A stretch of 64,000 nt of DNA. It comes from Pseudonocardia sp. TRM90224 (lineage in GTDB: Bacteria > Actinomycetota > Actinomycetes > Mycobacteriales > Pseudonocardiaceae). Below the pieces are notes generated by a model. It had not been told where the DNA came from. It saw only the letters and a program-made list of their open reading frames with translations, and did not search any database. Shown piece after piece: positions 34,133 to 41,935 of this stretch; the first letter of the stretch is position 1, and each line of letters opens with the position of its first letter. The DNA lies in assembly GCF_021245725.1 (NCBI RefSeq), contig NZ_JAJGSX010000008.1, positions 248,001 to 312,000 on the forward strand. Reading direction: 5' to 3'. The position numbers and the translations under genes are program-made.

Positions 34133-35181
34133 GGTGCGCCTTTCGTGATCGATCCGATGGCGGGGAGCACGGCGCCGGTGTGCCAGTAGAGGACCGGGCC
34201 GTTGCCCAGCCGTTCGGCTGCGGCGGCGAACGCCTCCGCCCCGTAGGTCTCGTCGAGCAGCAGGCCCTCGGCGTGCAGCGCGAGCCGGGCCCGCTCGCGC
34301 TCGTGCGGGGTGGCCGAGCCGAAGCCGGGACCGCGGGCGTCGACGATCTCCGGGACCAGCGGTGGCGGGCCGCCCAGCAGCTCGGCGCACTCTCGCGCGA
34401 GTTGCCGGACCCGCGCGGCGATCGCGGCGGGCGGGCGGCTGACGGAGACCCCGAGCACCGGCACGTCCAGCCCGGCGGCTGGCAGCCCGGCCAGCAGGCC
34501 CGCGAGACTGCCACCCGACCCGACGGGCAGCACGATCAGCGCGGGCGGCTCGTCGAGTTGGGCCGCGAGCTGGCCCGCCAGCTCCGCGGCCGCCATGGCG
34601 AACCCGACCGCGCCCAGCGCCGTCGAGCCGCCTCGCGGGACGGCGAACGGGCGACGTCCGGCAGCGCGCAGCGCCGCCGCCCGCTCCTCGACGAGCCGGT
34701 CGACGGCCTCGCGGTCGGTGTCGCCGGTGGGGACGAGCGTTGCGCCCGCGGCGGCGGCCAGCACCAGATTGGGCGCACCGGCCGGATCACCCCAGACCAC
34801 CAGCTCGCACTCCAGCCCGGCCGCGCGCGCCGCCATCGCCGCCGCGGGGCAGAAGTTGGAGCCGGGCCCGCCGCCCGTCACGAACACGTCCGCGCCGTGG
34901 TCGAGCGCGGCGCCGACGAGGAACTCCAGCGGCCGCACCTTGTTGCCGGCGACACCGAAGCCGATCAGGTCGTCCCGCTTGAGCAGCAGCGGGCCGGCGC
35001 CCAGCGCCGCTTCGAGGCGGCGTGCCCGGTGCAACGGGGTGGGCAGCAGCGCCAGCGGGAACCTCGGGAGCCCCGCGGGCGCGGGGAGGGCAGGAAAGCC
35101 ACTTTCCGGCCCTGTGGGGGCCTGAACGTGGCTTTCCTGCCCTCCCCCAGCCGCGCCCGTGGCTGGACCCGTCCCGCTCAC
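34129..35181 (-). CDS. PLP-dependent D-cysteine desulfhydrase/ACC-deaminase family enzyme, XcbE1-like
   Basis: A 350-residue fold-type II PLP enzyme. The lysine that binds PLP is in GVAGNKVRPLEF (Lys81), the phosphate-binding loop is VGSGGSLAGLLAG, and FVTGGGPGSNFCPAAAMAA matches the family. In the bacterial CoM pathway the equivalent enzyme carries out thiolation. The GTG start at 35181 overlaps the stop of the upstream lyase (GTGA). A family B palindrome (35086-35144) is translated as residues 13-32 (GGQESHVQAP... to ...SGFPAL), an extension lacking in ordinary members. The natural-looking domain begins near LPRFPLALLPTPLHR. Confidence 0.85.
   Translation of the reverse strand: MSGTGPATGAAGGGQESHVQAPTGPESGFPALPAPAGLPRFPLALLPTPLHRARRLEAALGAGPLLLKRDDLIGFGVAGNKVRPLEFLVGAALDHGADVFVTGGGPGSNFCPAAAMAARAAGLECELVVWGDPAGAPNLVLAAAAGATLVPTGDTDREAVDRLVEERAAALRAAGRRPFAVPRGGSTALGAVGFAMAAAELAGQLAAQLDEPPALIVLPVGSGGSLAGLLAGLPAAGLDVPVLGVSVSRPPAAIAARVRQLARECAELLGGPPPLVPEIVDARGPGFGSATPHERERARLALHAEGLLLDETYGAEAFAAAAERLGNGPVLYWHTGAVLPAIGSITKGAP
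35086..35144. repeat. Family B palindrome, copy 3 (inside a coding sequence)
   Basis: Arms 35086-35106 and 35124-35144 match with one mismatch. The mini-hairpin seen beside copies 1, 2, 4 and 7 is absent. The element lies 37 bp inside the PLP-enzyme gene and keeps its frame open. Confidence 0.93.
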
Positions 35182-36509
35182 GGCGTGCGACCGGCTCTGG
35201 CGAGGACCTCGTCGACCATCGCCGCCGCGGCGGCGACCGCGGGTCCCGACGCCCAGCCGCGGACCTCCGCCGCCGTGGCCAGGCCGCGGGCGTCCAGCGC
35301 GACGGCCGGGTCGGCGCCCTCCTCGCGCAGCACCTCGTGCATCACCTGCTGCGCGCGGTGCTTCCCGATCCGTTCCGACAGCCGGGCGAGCACCCGTTCC
35401 GAGGAGAGGCCGGCGCCGAACCGCTCGACGGTCGCCGCCATCGCCTCCGGGTACACCTCCAGCCCTTCGACGAGACCACGGCCCAGCCGCAGCGCCGCGC
35501 CGGTGAGCTGGCAGACCTCCGGCAGCGCGACCCACTCCGCCTTCCACGGGCGCCCGTCCCGCTCGTGGCCGGCGACCAGCCCCTCGACCAGCACCGCTGC
35601 CGACGAGCGGGCGAGCCGCGCGAGCGTGTCGAGGTGCTCGGCGCTCTCCGGGTTGCGCTTGTGCGGCATCGTGATCGAGCTGACCGCCCCGGCGGGCGCA
35701 GGCTCGGCCAGCTCGCCGATCTCGGGGCGGGCCAGCTCGTACACCTCCGAGCCGATCCGGCCGAGCGTGCCGCACACCATCGCCAGCACCGAGCCGAACT
35801 CCGCCACCCGGTCGCGCGAGGTGAGCCACGAGATCCCCGGGTCGGCGAGCCCCAGCTCGGCGCAGAAGCGCGCCCGCAATGCAGGGCCGTCCGCGCCGAA
35901 GAACGCCAGCGCCCCGACGGCACCGGCAAGCTGCCCGGTCGCCCACCGCGGCGCACCTTCGGCCAGCCGGTCGAGGTGCCGACCCGCCTCGTCGGCCCAG
36001 GTCGCGACCTTGAAGCCGAACGTGATCGGCGCGCCGGGCTGCCCGTGCGTCCGCCCGACCATGACGGTGTCGCGGTGCTTCGCGGCGAGGTCCAGCAGCC
36101 TTTCCCGGATCGCGCCCAGCTCGCGCGCCGCGTGCGCGCCGACGTCGCGCATCACGAGGCCGAACCAGGTGTCGGTGACGTCCTGCACGGTCGCGCCGAC
36201 GTAGACGTGCTCGCGGACCTCCTCGGGCAGCACCTGCTGCAGCCCGCGGATCAGCCCGAGCGTCGAGTGCGCGGTGCGGCGGGTCTCGGCGGCGACGAAG
36301 TCGAGGTCCAGCGCGTCGGCGCGGGCCCGTTCCGTGATCGCCCGGGCGGCTGCCTCGGGGACGATGCCGAGCGCCGCCTGCGCCCTGGCGAGCGCGGCGA
36401 GCACGTCGAGCCAGGTCTGGAGCATCGCGCGTTCCTCGAACACCGCGTCGAGTTCCGGGGTGCCCCACAGGTGCCCGTACAGCGCCGACGAGCTCAGCCG
36501 GGTGCCCAC
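35178..36509 (-). CDS. Aspartase/fumarase-superfamily lyase, XcbC1-like (phosphosulfolactate phosphate-lyase candidate)
   Basis: A 443-residue lyase of the PurB/3-carboxymuconate cycloisomerase branch. The middle block GRTHGQPGAPITFG is at 152-165 (with the catalytic-type His) and the signature SSITMPHKRNP at 277-287. GTG 36509 has AGGAGG 8 bp upstream and lies 16 bp inside the end of the previous gene. In Xanthobacter, XcbC1 of this superfamily eliminates phosphate from phosphosulfolactate to give sulfoacrylate. Position next to a comA-like gene makes the same role likely here. Ordinary PurB function is unlikely given this neighbourhood. Confidence 0.85.
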   Translation of the reverse strand: MGTRLSSSALYGHLWGTPELDAVFEERAMLQTWLDVLAALARAQAALGIVPEAAARAITERARADALDLDFVAAETRRTAHSTLGLIRGLQQVLPEEVREHVYVGATVQDVTDTWFGLVMRDVGAHAARELGAIRERLLDLAAKHRDTVMVGRTHGQPGAPITFGFKVATWADEAGRHLDRLAEGAPRWATGQLAGAVGALAFFGADGPALRARFCAELGLADPGISWLTSRDRVAEFGSVLAMVCGTLGRIGSEVYELARPEIGELAEPAPAGAVSSITMPHKRNPESAEHLDTLARLARSSAAVLVEGLVAGHERDGRPWKAEWVALPEVCQLTGAALRLGRGLVEGLEVYPEAMAATVERFGAGLSSERVLARLSERIGKHRAQQVMHEVLREEGADPAVALDARGLATAAEVRGWASGPAVAAAAAMVDEVLARAGRTP

Positions 36510-37399
36510 GCCGGCTCCTCCTGCGCGGCGAGGCGGGTCAGGGCCTCGCGGACGTGGTCGAGCGAGGAACCCCACGGCACCGCGACCCAGCCGGCGCCGG
36601 CCTCGACGTGCTCCTCCTGCAGGCAGCACTTCGTGAGCAGCCGCTCCCCCGGCGCCGGCGGGCGGCGCTTGGGGCAGAAGTCGACGGTCGGGGCGTCGGC
36701 GCCGTAGAAGTGGCGGTGGATCTGCTGCGAGCGCGTGCAGCCGAGCAGCGTCCACGCGGCGCGGGGCGGGTGCTCGTCGAGGTAGGACACCTGCGCGCCG
36801 GGCACCTCGCCACCGGAGCCGCGGCACGGCAGCAGGTAGTGCTCGCTCGGGCGCTCGGCAGCCAGCGCGGCGAGGTCGGTCAGCTCGCCCACCAGCTCGA
36901 TCGGCGGCAGGTCGTCGGCGACCGCGAGCACGCGGCGGGCCTGGTCGAGCAGCTTCGCGGGCTCCGGCGGCACCACCTCGCGGACGACGACCCGCAGCGG
37001 CGCCGGCTCCACGATCACGTTGACGTGCGCGTACCGGCCCTGCACCGCGACGGCCCGCTTCCCCGGCGCGCGGTCGAGCGCGGCCCTGGCCAGCTCCGAC
37101 GGGATCGCCGTGTCGACCTCGGGAGCGACGACGTACTCGCACTCGGCCGGGCCGGCGAGCAGCTCGACCCTGGTGATCGCCGAGAACAAAGCCGTCTCCG
37201 AGGCCCGCTCGACGTGCAGCAACGCGGTCTCGCCGCCGGAGCGGGCCACCACGAACCGGGTGCGCCGGTACGCCTCGCGTCCCAGGAAGTGCTCCTTCAG
37301 CCCGACCTCGTCGAGCGGGACCTCGGGCGGGAGCGCCGCGACCGAAACCCCGCGGTAGCGGTTCGGGACGAAGTTCCGGCCGGTGCGCGGCCCGGTCAC
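36494..37399 (-). CDS. Cys-rich protein of unknown function in the coenzyme M operon
   Basis: A 301-residue soluble protein that I do not recognise. The N-terminal half looks like a mixed alpha/beta domain (VVARSGGETALLHVERASETALFSAI, GRYAHVNVIVEPAPLRVVVREV). The C-terminal third carries six conspicuous motifs: Cys192 (PCRGSGGEV), Cys221 (LLGCTRSQQIHRHFYG), Cys242 (DFCPKRR) and Cys258-Cys259 (TKCCLQEEHVEAG) with nearby His. These could bind a metal or Fe-S cluster, or form a redox-active thiol pair. The ATG at 37399 overlaps the comA-like stop (ATGA). Its fixed place as second gene suggests a catalytic or thiol-transfer part in CoM synthesis. Confidence 0.8.
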   Translation of the reverse strand: MTGPRTGRNFVPNRYRGVSVAALPPEVPLDEVGLKEHFLGREAYRRTRFVVARSGGETALLHVERASETALFSAITRVELLAGPAECEYVVAPEVDTAIPSELARAALDRAPGKRAVAVQGRYAHVNVIVEPAPLRVVVREVVPPEPAKLLDQARRVLAVADDLPPIELVGELTDLAALAAERPSEHYLLPCRGSGGEVPGAQVSYLDEHPPRAAWTLLGCTRSQQIHRHFYGADAPTVDFCPKRRPPAPGERLLTKCCLQEEHVEAGAGWVAVPWGSSLDHVREALTRLAAQEEPAWAPG

Positions 37400-38172
37400 G
37401 CCAGGCCTTCACGCTCGCGGCGGTCGACGGCTGCGGTGTCCGAGCGCAACCCGAGCCGGAGCGTCTCGACCGACAGGACGTCGCCGAGCGCAACGTTGCC
37501 CAGGTTGACCGAAGGGCCGAAGCGCCGGATGAACCACGCCTGCTGCCCCGCCTGGGGCGCCTCGAACACAACCCGCTCGACGCCGACCGCCGCAGCCACC
37601 GCCTCCACGACGTCCGGCCGTACCCGGCCCGACGCGTCGAACGTCCCGACCGTGCCACTCTGCCGGCCCTCCGTCACCACCAGGCTCGCCCCGGCCTCCA
37701 GATCGGCCCGGCACTCCGCCGGCCAGTGCCGGGCGGCCAGCTGCTCCCCCGGCGCCTTCGTCCCGACCTCGGCGAGCACGGTGAAGTCGGCCGCGGCTCG
37801 CCGGATCAGCTCGTGCTTGTCCCGCAAGCCCATCGCGACCGTCCCCCGCGAGACCTCGACGTGCGTGAAGCCGACCTCCCGCGCCCACTCGAGGCACTGC
37901 TCGGCCCGGTCCTGCGCCCACGCGATCTCCAGCAACGTGCCGCCGAGGCAGGACGCGATGTCGTTCGCGGCGAGCAGCTGCAGCTTCGAGACCAGCGTCG
38001 GGTCGACGTACGCGGTGCCCCACCCGACCTTCCAGATGTCGACGTGCGCCGCCACCGAGTCGAGGACGTCCGCCGTCGCGAGCCGGCCGGCGCCGGGGTC
38101 GATGACGTGCGTCAGCCCGGCGCGGCGCGGCTTCGCCTCGCGGTCGGGCAGGTCGAGGAACGCTGGCTTCAC
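37396..38172 (-). CDS. comA: Phosphosulfolactate synthase, ComA/XcbB1 family
   Basis: A 258-residue TIM-barrel enzyme. FLDLPDREAKPRRAGLTHVID at the N-terminus, DIWKVGWGTAYVD, CLGGTLLEIA, GFTHVEVSRGTVAM, LAEVGTK and VFEAPQAGQQAWFIRRFGPSVNLGNV are all typical of ComA. The enzyme adds sulfite to phosphoenolpyruvate to form (2R)-phospho-3-sulfolactate, the first step of coenzyme M synthesis. It heads a five-gene operon with two fumarase-type lyases, a PLP enzyme and a Cys-rich protein. GTG 38172 has no ribosome site and lies 3 bp from operator candidate S4, so the message may be leaderless. ComA relatives also occur in sporulating bacilli for sulfolactate, but the neighbours here argue for CoM. 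Confidence 0.92.
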   Translation of the reverse strand: MKPAFLDLPDREAKPRRAGLTHVIDPGAGRLATADVLDSVAAHVDIWKVGWGTAYVDPTLVSKLQLLAANDIASCLGGTLLEIAWAQDRAEQCLEWAREVGFTHVEVSRGTVAMGLRDKHELIRRAAADFTVLAEVGTKAPGEQLAARHWPAECRADLEAGASLVVTEGRQSGTVGTFDASGRVRPDVVEAVAAAVGVERVVFEAPQAGQQAWFIRRFGPSVNLGNVALGDVLSVETLRLGLRSDTAAVDRREREGLA

Positions 38173-38174
38173 GA

Positions 38175-38200
38175 CGTCTACTATCCGATACGTGCGTTCA
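38175..38200 (-). promoter_or_regulatory. Shared-operator candidate, site S4 (comA operon)
   Basis: The 26-bp block at 38175-38200 (plus strand CGTCTACTATCCGATACG then TGCGTTCA) matches site S5 (43926-43951) at about 21 of 26 positions. It touches the comA start codon. The -10 seen at S5 is not kept here, which suggests the block is a protein-binding site rather than part of a promoter. Confidence 0.65.
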
Positions 38201-38539
38201 GTCGCGGACGAGCGTCATGACCCTCGCCATGGCGGGCCGTGGCGGTTCGGGGGCTATCTCGATCGCGCGCCCGACGATGTCCAGCGCGAGGCTGAACACG
38301 CGCTCCGCGCGGTCCCGGTCGGCCCAGTCGTGCGCGTCGGCGAACGTCGCCCACGCGGACGGGCCGAGCACGGGATGGTCGCTGTAGTCGAGCTCGTGCC
38401 ACGTCACCGCCATCTCGAGGAGCGCAAGCACTTCCTCGCCGTCGACGTCGACGCGCAGGAGCCGATCATGATGAGCTGCATGCGTGGGACCGGTGGGACA
38501 GGTTCGGCAACACGACGTACGGACATGAGCTGCGGTCAT
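38198..38539 (-). CDS. Hypothetical protein
   Basis: A 113-residue soluble protein, not recognised. The N-terminal part has a CCRTC cysteine group (VRTSCCRTCPTG). It continues with a helical, acidic and Trp-rich core (EEVLALLEMAVTWHELDYSDH, SAWATFADAHDWADRDRAERVFSLALDIV). ATG 38539 follows GGGGAGTCGCG. It precedes the comA operon on the same strand, and its stop codon overlaps site S4. It is divergent from the OsmC-like gene. Longer in-frame starts (to 38665) exist but lack a ribosome site. Confidence 0.6.
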   Translation of the reverse strand: MTAAHVRTSCCRTCPTGPTHAAHHDRLLRVDVDGEEVLALLEMAVTWHELDYSDHPVLGPSAWATFADAHDWADRDRAERVFSLALDIVGRAIEIAPEPPRPAMARVMTLVRD

Positions 38540-38670
38540 CGCGACTCCCCGGGCGCGGAGGTGCTCTTGTGCGGAGCACCGTCCCGCATCCCGGTTGCAC
38601 AGCTGTTGCACCACGTGACGCCACGATGACGTTGCGCAGATGACATATCGCCGAATAGGGAGCACCGACG

Positions 38671-39072
38671 ATGGCCACCGAACGCAGTGTGCAGGCCAGA
38701 TGGGACGGTGGCCTGCGGGCCGTCGTCACCGCGGGCGAGTTCGAGCTCATCGTCGACGAGCCCACGAGCGTCGCCGGCGGCACCGGCAAGGGCCCGCAGC
38801 CCACCGAGGTGTTCCTGGCCTCGATCGCCTCGTGCTTCACGATCTCGATGGCGTTCATGGCGGCGAAGCGCGGCATCGAGCTCTCCGGCCTGAACGTCGA
38901 AGCCACCGGCACCTACGACGGGCCCCGGTTCTCCGCGGTCCGCGTCGCCGTCACGACGACCACCCCGCAAGGTGAGGACCTCCGCAAGCTCATGGCCGCG
39001 GCGGAGCGGGTCTGCTACGTCACCCGCACCCTCACCACGCAACCGGAGATCACCTTCACCACCGAGCAGTGA
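38671..39072 (+). CDS. OsmC/Ohr-like peroxiredoxin-type protein
   Basis: A 133-residue OsmC-family protein. The two characteristic cysteines are present, one in ASIASCFTISMAF and one in ERVCYVTRTL, with the TEVFLASIASC segment before the first. Members reduce organic peroxides with thiol help or handle sulfur compounds. The ATG has a usable ribosome site (GGGAGCACCG). Its nearness to the CoM operon makes a role in protecting or handling low-molecular-weight thiols possible but unproven. It is followed by two family A palindromes. Confidence 0.87.
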   Translation: MATERSVQARWDGGLRAVVTAGEFELIVDEPTSVAGGTGKGPQPTEVFLASIASCFTISMAFMAAKRGIELSGLNVEATGTYDGPRFSAVRVAVTTTTPQGEDLRKLMAAAERVCYVTRTLTTQPEITFTTEQ

Positions 39073-39090
39073 GCCGCCACGTAGAAGGTC

Positions 39091-39148
39091 CCCACCGTTT
39101 TGCCAACCTGCAGACCCCAGGAGGCGTGCAGGTTGGCAAAACGGTGGG
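39091..39148. repeat. Family A palindrome, copy 5
   Basis: CCCACCGTTTTGCCAACCTG-type arms with a variable loop (39091-39148), 18 bp after the OsmC-like stop. It is the first member of a tandem pair between convergent genes. Confidence 0.95.
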
Positions 39149-39175
39149 CAAGTCCGGGTGGCACCGCCGCAATCT

Positions 39176-39234
39176 CCCCACCGTTTTGGGTGGATGCGCG
39201 CCGATTCGGCGCGCATGTGCCCAAAACGGTGGGG
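39176..39234. repeat. Family A palindrome, copy 6 (A-prime subtype)
   Basis: CCCCACCGTTTTGGGTGGAT-type arms at 39176-39234, ten bases before the stop of the convergent glycosyltransferase. It pairs with copy 5 to give one hairpin of each subtype, the same A plus A-prime order as at 53723-53856. Confidence 0.95.
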
Positions 39235-39243
39235 AAGTTGGCG

Positions 39244-40380
39244 TCACAGGCCGGCGTAGATCTCCTCGTGCCGCCGGGCACTCGCATCCCAGGTGAACCG
39301 CGGCACCGTCGCCGCGCCGCCCGCCACCAACCGCGCGCGCAGTTCGGGCTCCTGCACGACCCGGCGCATCGCCTCCGCCAGCGCGGCGGGGTCGGCGACG
39401 GTGGGCAGCAGGGCGTTCTCACCGTCGACGAGGTACTCGCCGAACACCGGCAGGTCGGACGCGACGACGGGCAGGCCCGCGCCCATCGCCTCCAGCACGA
39501 CGAGCCCCCAGCCCTCCTTCACCGACGGGAAGGAGAGGGCGTCCGCGGCGTGGTACCAGCCGGCGAGCTCGGTGTCGTCGACGGTGCCGAGCAGCACGAC
39601 GTCCGTGCCCAGCGTCAGGCCGAGCCCCGGCAGCGAGCCGAGCGCGGCGTCCCGGTAGGCGGTGTAGTCCTGGTAGGAGTGCCCGCCGACGACGGCGAGC
39701 AGCACCGGGAGGCCTTCGGCACGCAGCCGCGACAGCGCCCGGAACGCGTGCACGCTGCCCTTGCGCGGCTCCACGCCGCCCACGGCGAGGAACAGGAACA
39801 TGTTGTTCGCGCCGATCTTCGAGCGCAGCCGCGCGATCTCGGCGGGCGGCGGTTCGGGGAACCGGCCGGGGTCCACCCCGTTGGGCACCACCCGCGCGGT
39901 CCGGCCGTACTCCGTGCGCAGGATCTCCCGCCACTGCTCGCTCACCACGAGCACCTCGTCGGGCTCGACGATCGCCGCGCGCTGGCACTCCACGAGCGCT
40001 CGGGTGGTGAAGTCGTCGACGTGGTGCACGGTCCGCACGACGATCACGCCGGCCCCGGCGTCCCGCACCCGCGCGGCGGCGCGCGCGGCGATGCAGTCCT
40101 GGGTGTGCAGGACGTCGAACTCTCCCGCCATCCCGACCAATCCCGACGCGAGCGTGTCGATGGAAAGGAACACCCGCTCGTCGAGCGTCGTCCCGGCCTT
40201 CGTCGGGCCGGGCAGGACGGTGTGCGGCACGCGGGTCGGCCGGAACAGCCCCTCCGCCGGGTCCCCGAGCGCGAGCAGGTGGACGTCGACGCCCCGCGCG
40301 TGCAGCGCCTCCGCGAGGCTGAGCGTGTGCACCAACCCGCCCCGCGGCTTGGTCGAGTGCGACACCAGCGCAACCCTCAT
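39244..40380 (-). CDS. MSMEG_0565-type glycosyltransferase (GT4 fold)
   Basis: A 378-residue GT-B enzyme. The N-terminal domain (MRVALVSHSTKPRGGLVHTLSLAEAL) and the sugar-nucleotide domain with GGVEPRKGSVHAF and the EX7E-like segment EGWGLVVLEAMGAGLPVVASDLPVFGE are clear. The sequence fits the glycosyltransferase that accompanies nitrogen-starvation/Nit1C genes in mycobacteria and cyanobacteria. Acceptor and donor are unknown. ATG 40380 lies 7 bp after the FdrA stop in an 11-bp duplicated segment that also supplies its ribosome site (GAGGG). It is the last gene of the minus-strand nitrogen operon. Confidence 0.88.
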   Translation of the reverse strand: MRVALVSHSTKPRGGLVHTLSLAEALHARGVDVHLLALGDPAEGLFRPTRVPHTVLPGPTKAGTTLDERVFLSIDTLASGLVGMAGEFDVLHTQDCIAARAAARVRDAGAGVIVVRTVHHVDDFTTRALVECQRAAIVEPDEVLVVSEQWREILRTEYGRTARVVPNGVDPGRFPEPPPAEIARLRSKIGANNMFLFLAVGGVEPRKGSVHAFRALSRLRAEGLPVLLAVVGGHSYQDYTAYRDAALGSLPGLGLTLGTDVVLLGTVDDTELAGWYHAADALSFPSVKEGWGLVVLEAMGAGLPVVASDLPVFGEYLVDGENALLPTVADPAALAEAMRRVVQEPELRARLVAGGAATVPRFTWDASARRHEEIYAGL

Positions 40381-40395
40381 AGGGCCCTCATAGGG
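40374..40395. repeat. 11-bp tandem duplication at the FdrA/glycosyltransferase junction
   Basis: CCCTCATAGGG is present twice in a row (40374-40384 and 40385-40395). On the minus strand the first copy read holds the fdrA stop and the second copy holds the glycosyltransferase ATG, with its GAGGG from the preceding copy. Confidence 0.8.
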
Positions 40396-41932
40396 CGGTC
40401 GCAGCCAGCTCCGGCGTCCTGGTCGCGAGCGCCGCGGCCACCAGCGACGCACGCGCAGCCGTCGGTGGCACCAGGCAGCCGGCGTCGAGGAACGCCTTGC
40501 GCTGCTTCTCGAAGCCCTGCGGGTCGCCCTCCGTGCCGAGCACGTGCACGACGACCTGCGGCCCGCCACCCTCCCCGCCGCCTTCGATGATCTCGCGGCA
40601 GACGGGCGCGAGATCGGCGGACGGATCGGCGTGGGCCCCGTAGCCGAGCACGACGTCCAGGACGATCGCCGCCACCTCCGGGTCGGCACCCTGCTCGCGC
40701 AGCAGCCCGATCCGCGCCTCCGGATCGATCATCGGGTGCGGCCGGCCCTTCGTGTACTCCTCCTCGCCGAGGTCGAGGCAGACGTGCGCGCCGTCGGGCG
40801 CCGGGAGCGCGAGCTCCGCGGAGAGCGGGGTGTTCGAGTACACCCGCCCCAGCACGTCGCCGAGCAGCACGAGCGACTCGTAGCAGAGCGTCCCGCCCGA
40901 GAAGAGACCCCTGACCAGCGTCCGCCGGGCAGGCAGCGCCGCGCAGCGCTCCTTCACCAGCGCCACCAGCTCGTCGGTGACGTCAGGCGCAGCGCCGAAC
41001 GCCGCGGCCGCGGCGAGCGCGCCGGCCTCGAGCGTCCGCGTCACCGTCACACCCTCGGGCACCGGCAGGTCACCCACCCCGATCAAGGCCGCGACCAGCG
41101 GTTTCCCCTTCGCTGCCGCGAGCACCTCGGCGGCGACGCCGGCGTCGGGCGGTTTCGATACGAGCAGGATCGCCTCGGTCGCGTCGTCGGCGACCAGCTC
41201 CCGGATCGCCGCGAGGGCCATCCGCCCGCCGACCGCGGCCGACAGGTCGCGCCCGCCCAGCCCGATGACCTGCGTGACCCCGACGCCCCACCGGTCGAGC
41301 AGGCACGCGACCTCCTGCGCCCCGGTACCGGCCGCGGCCACCACCCCGACCGGGCCCGGCCGCACGACATTGGCGAACCCGAGGCAGGTCCGCCCGAGCA
41401 TCGCCGTCCCAGCCCCCGGCCCCATCACCAGCCGGCCGAGCCGGGAGGCCCGGTCCTTCAGCTCCACCTCGGCGTCGACCGGGACGTTGTCGCTGAACAA
41501 CAGCACGTCCAGGCCCGCGGAGAGAGCCTTGTGCGCCTCCAGCGCGGCGTAGTCGCCAGGCACGGAGATCACCGCGACGGTCGAGCCCGGCTGCAGCGCC
41601 AGCGCCTCGCCGAGCGTGCGCGGCAGCCGCTCCGCCGCGCCCTCCTGCTCGCCACCGCGCTCGGCGAACATCGCGGTCTCCCCCGCGGAGCGCGCGCCCT
41701 CGACGGCGTCCGGCGACTCCGCCCGGATCGCGACGAACAGGTCGTTCGCCCCCGAGTCCGCGAGCTCGTCGAGGTCGAAGCCCTCCGCCGCGAGCGTGTC
41801 GAGGTTCGCCGGGGTGGCCATCGCCGCGGCCGCCCATTCGACGCCGTCGGCGGCGACGAGCGCGCGGGTGCCGGAGAGCTGGGTGATCGAGTCGACGTAG
41901 GTGTCGCGGTAGAGCGTGACGTCGTGGATCAC
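40388..41932 (-). CDS. fdrA: FdrA-like acyl-CoA synthetase family protein (AllF)
   Basis: A 514-residue protein with the repeated CoA-binding/succinyl-CoA-synthetase-like domains of FdrA. RDTYVDSITQL opens it, MGPGAGTAMLGRTCLGFANVVRPGPVGVVAAAGTGAQEV stands for the conserved GPDCGTA-type block (here with Ala for Cys), and RRTLVRGLFSGGTLCYE is characteristic. In E. coli, FdrA (AllF), with YlbE (AllG) and YlbF (AllH), forms oxamate carbamoyltransferase. Here it is followed upstream by carbamate kinase, and DUF1116/AllG is encoded at 25610. The GTG start is at 41932, 4 bp after the kinase stop. Confidence 0.88.
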   Translation of the reverse strand: MIHDVTLYRDTYVDSITQLSGTRALVAADGVEWAAAAMATPANLDTLAAEGFDLDELADSGANDLFVAIRAESPDAVEGARSAGETAMFAERGGEQEGAAERLPRTLGEALALQPGSTVAVISVPGDYAALEAHKALSAGLDVLLFSDNVPVDAEVELKDRASRLGRLVMGPGAGTAMLGRTCLGFANVVRPGPVGVVAAAGTGAQEVACLLDRWGVGVTQVIGLGGRDLSAAVGGRMALAAIRELVADDATEAILLVSKPPDAGVAAEVLAAAKGKPLVAALIGVGDLPVPEGVTVTRTLEAGALAAAAAFGAAPDVTDELVALVKERCAALPARRTLVRGLFSGGTLCYESLVLLGDVLGRVYSNTPLSAELALPAPDGAHVCLDLGEEEYTKGRPHPMIDPEARIGLLREQGADPEVAAIVLDVVLGYGAHADPSADLAPVCREIIEGGGEGGGPQVVVHVLGTEGDPQGFEKQRKAFLDAGCLVPPTAARASLVAAALATRTPELAATAL

Positions 41933-41935
41933 CGG

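Noticed and set aside
38198..38665. Longer version of the small hypothetical gene upstream of comA
   Set aside because: The added N-terminus is Arg/Cys-rich with no ribosome site. ATG 38539 has GGGGAG at good distance.
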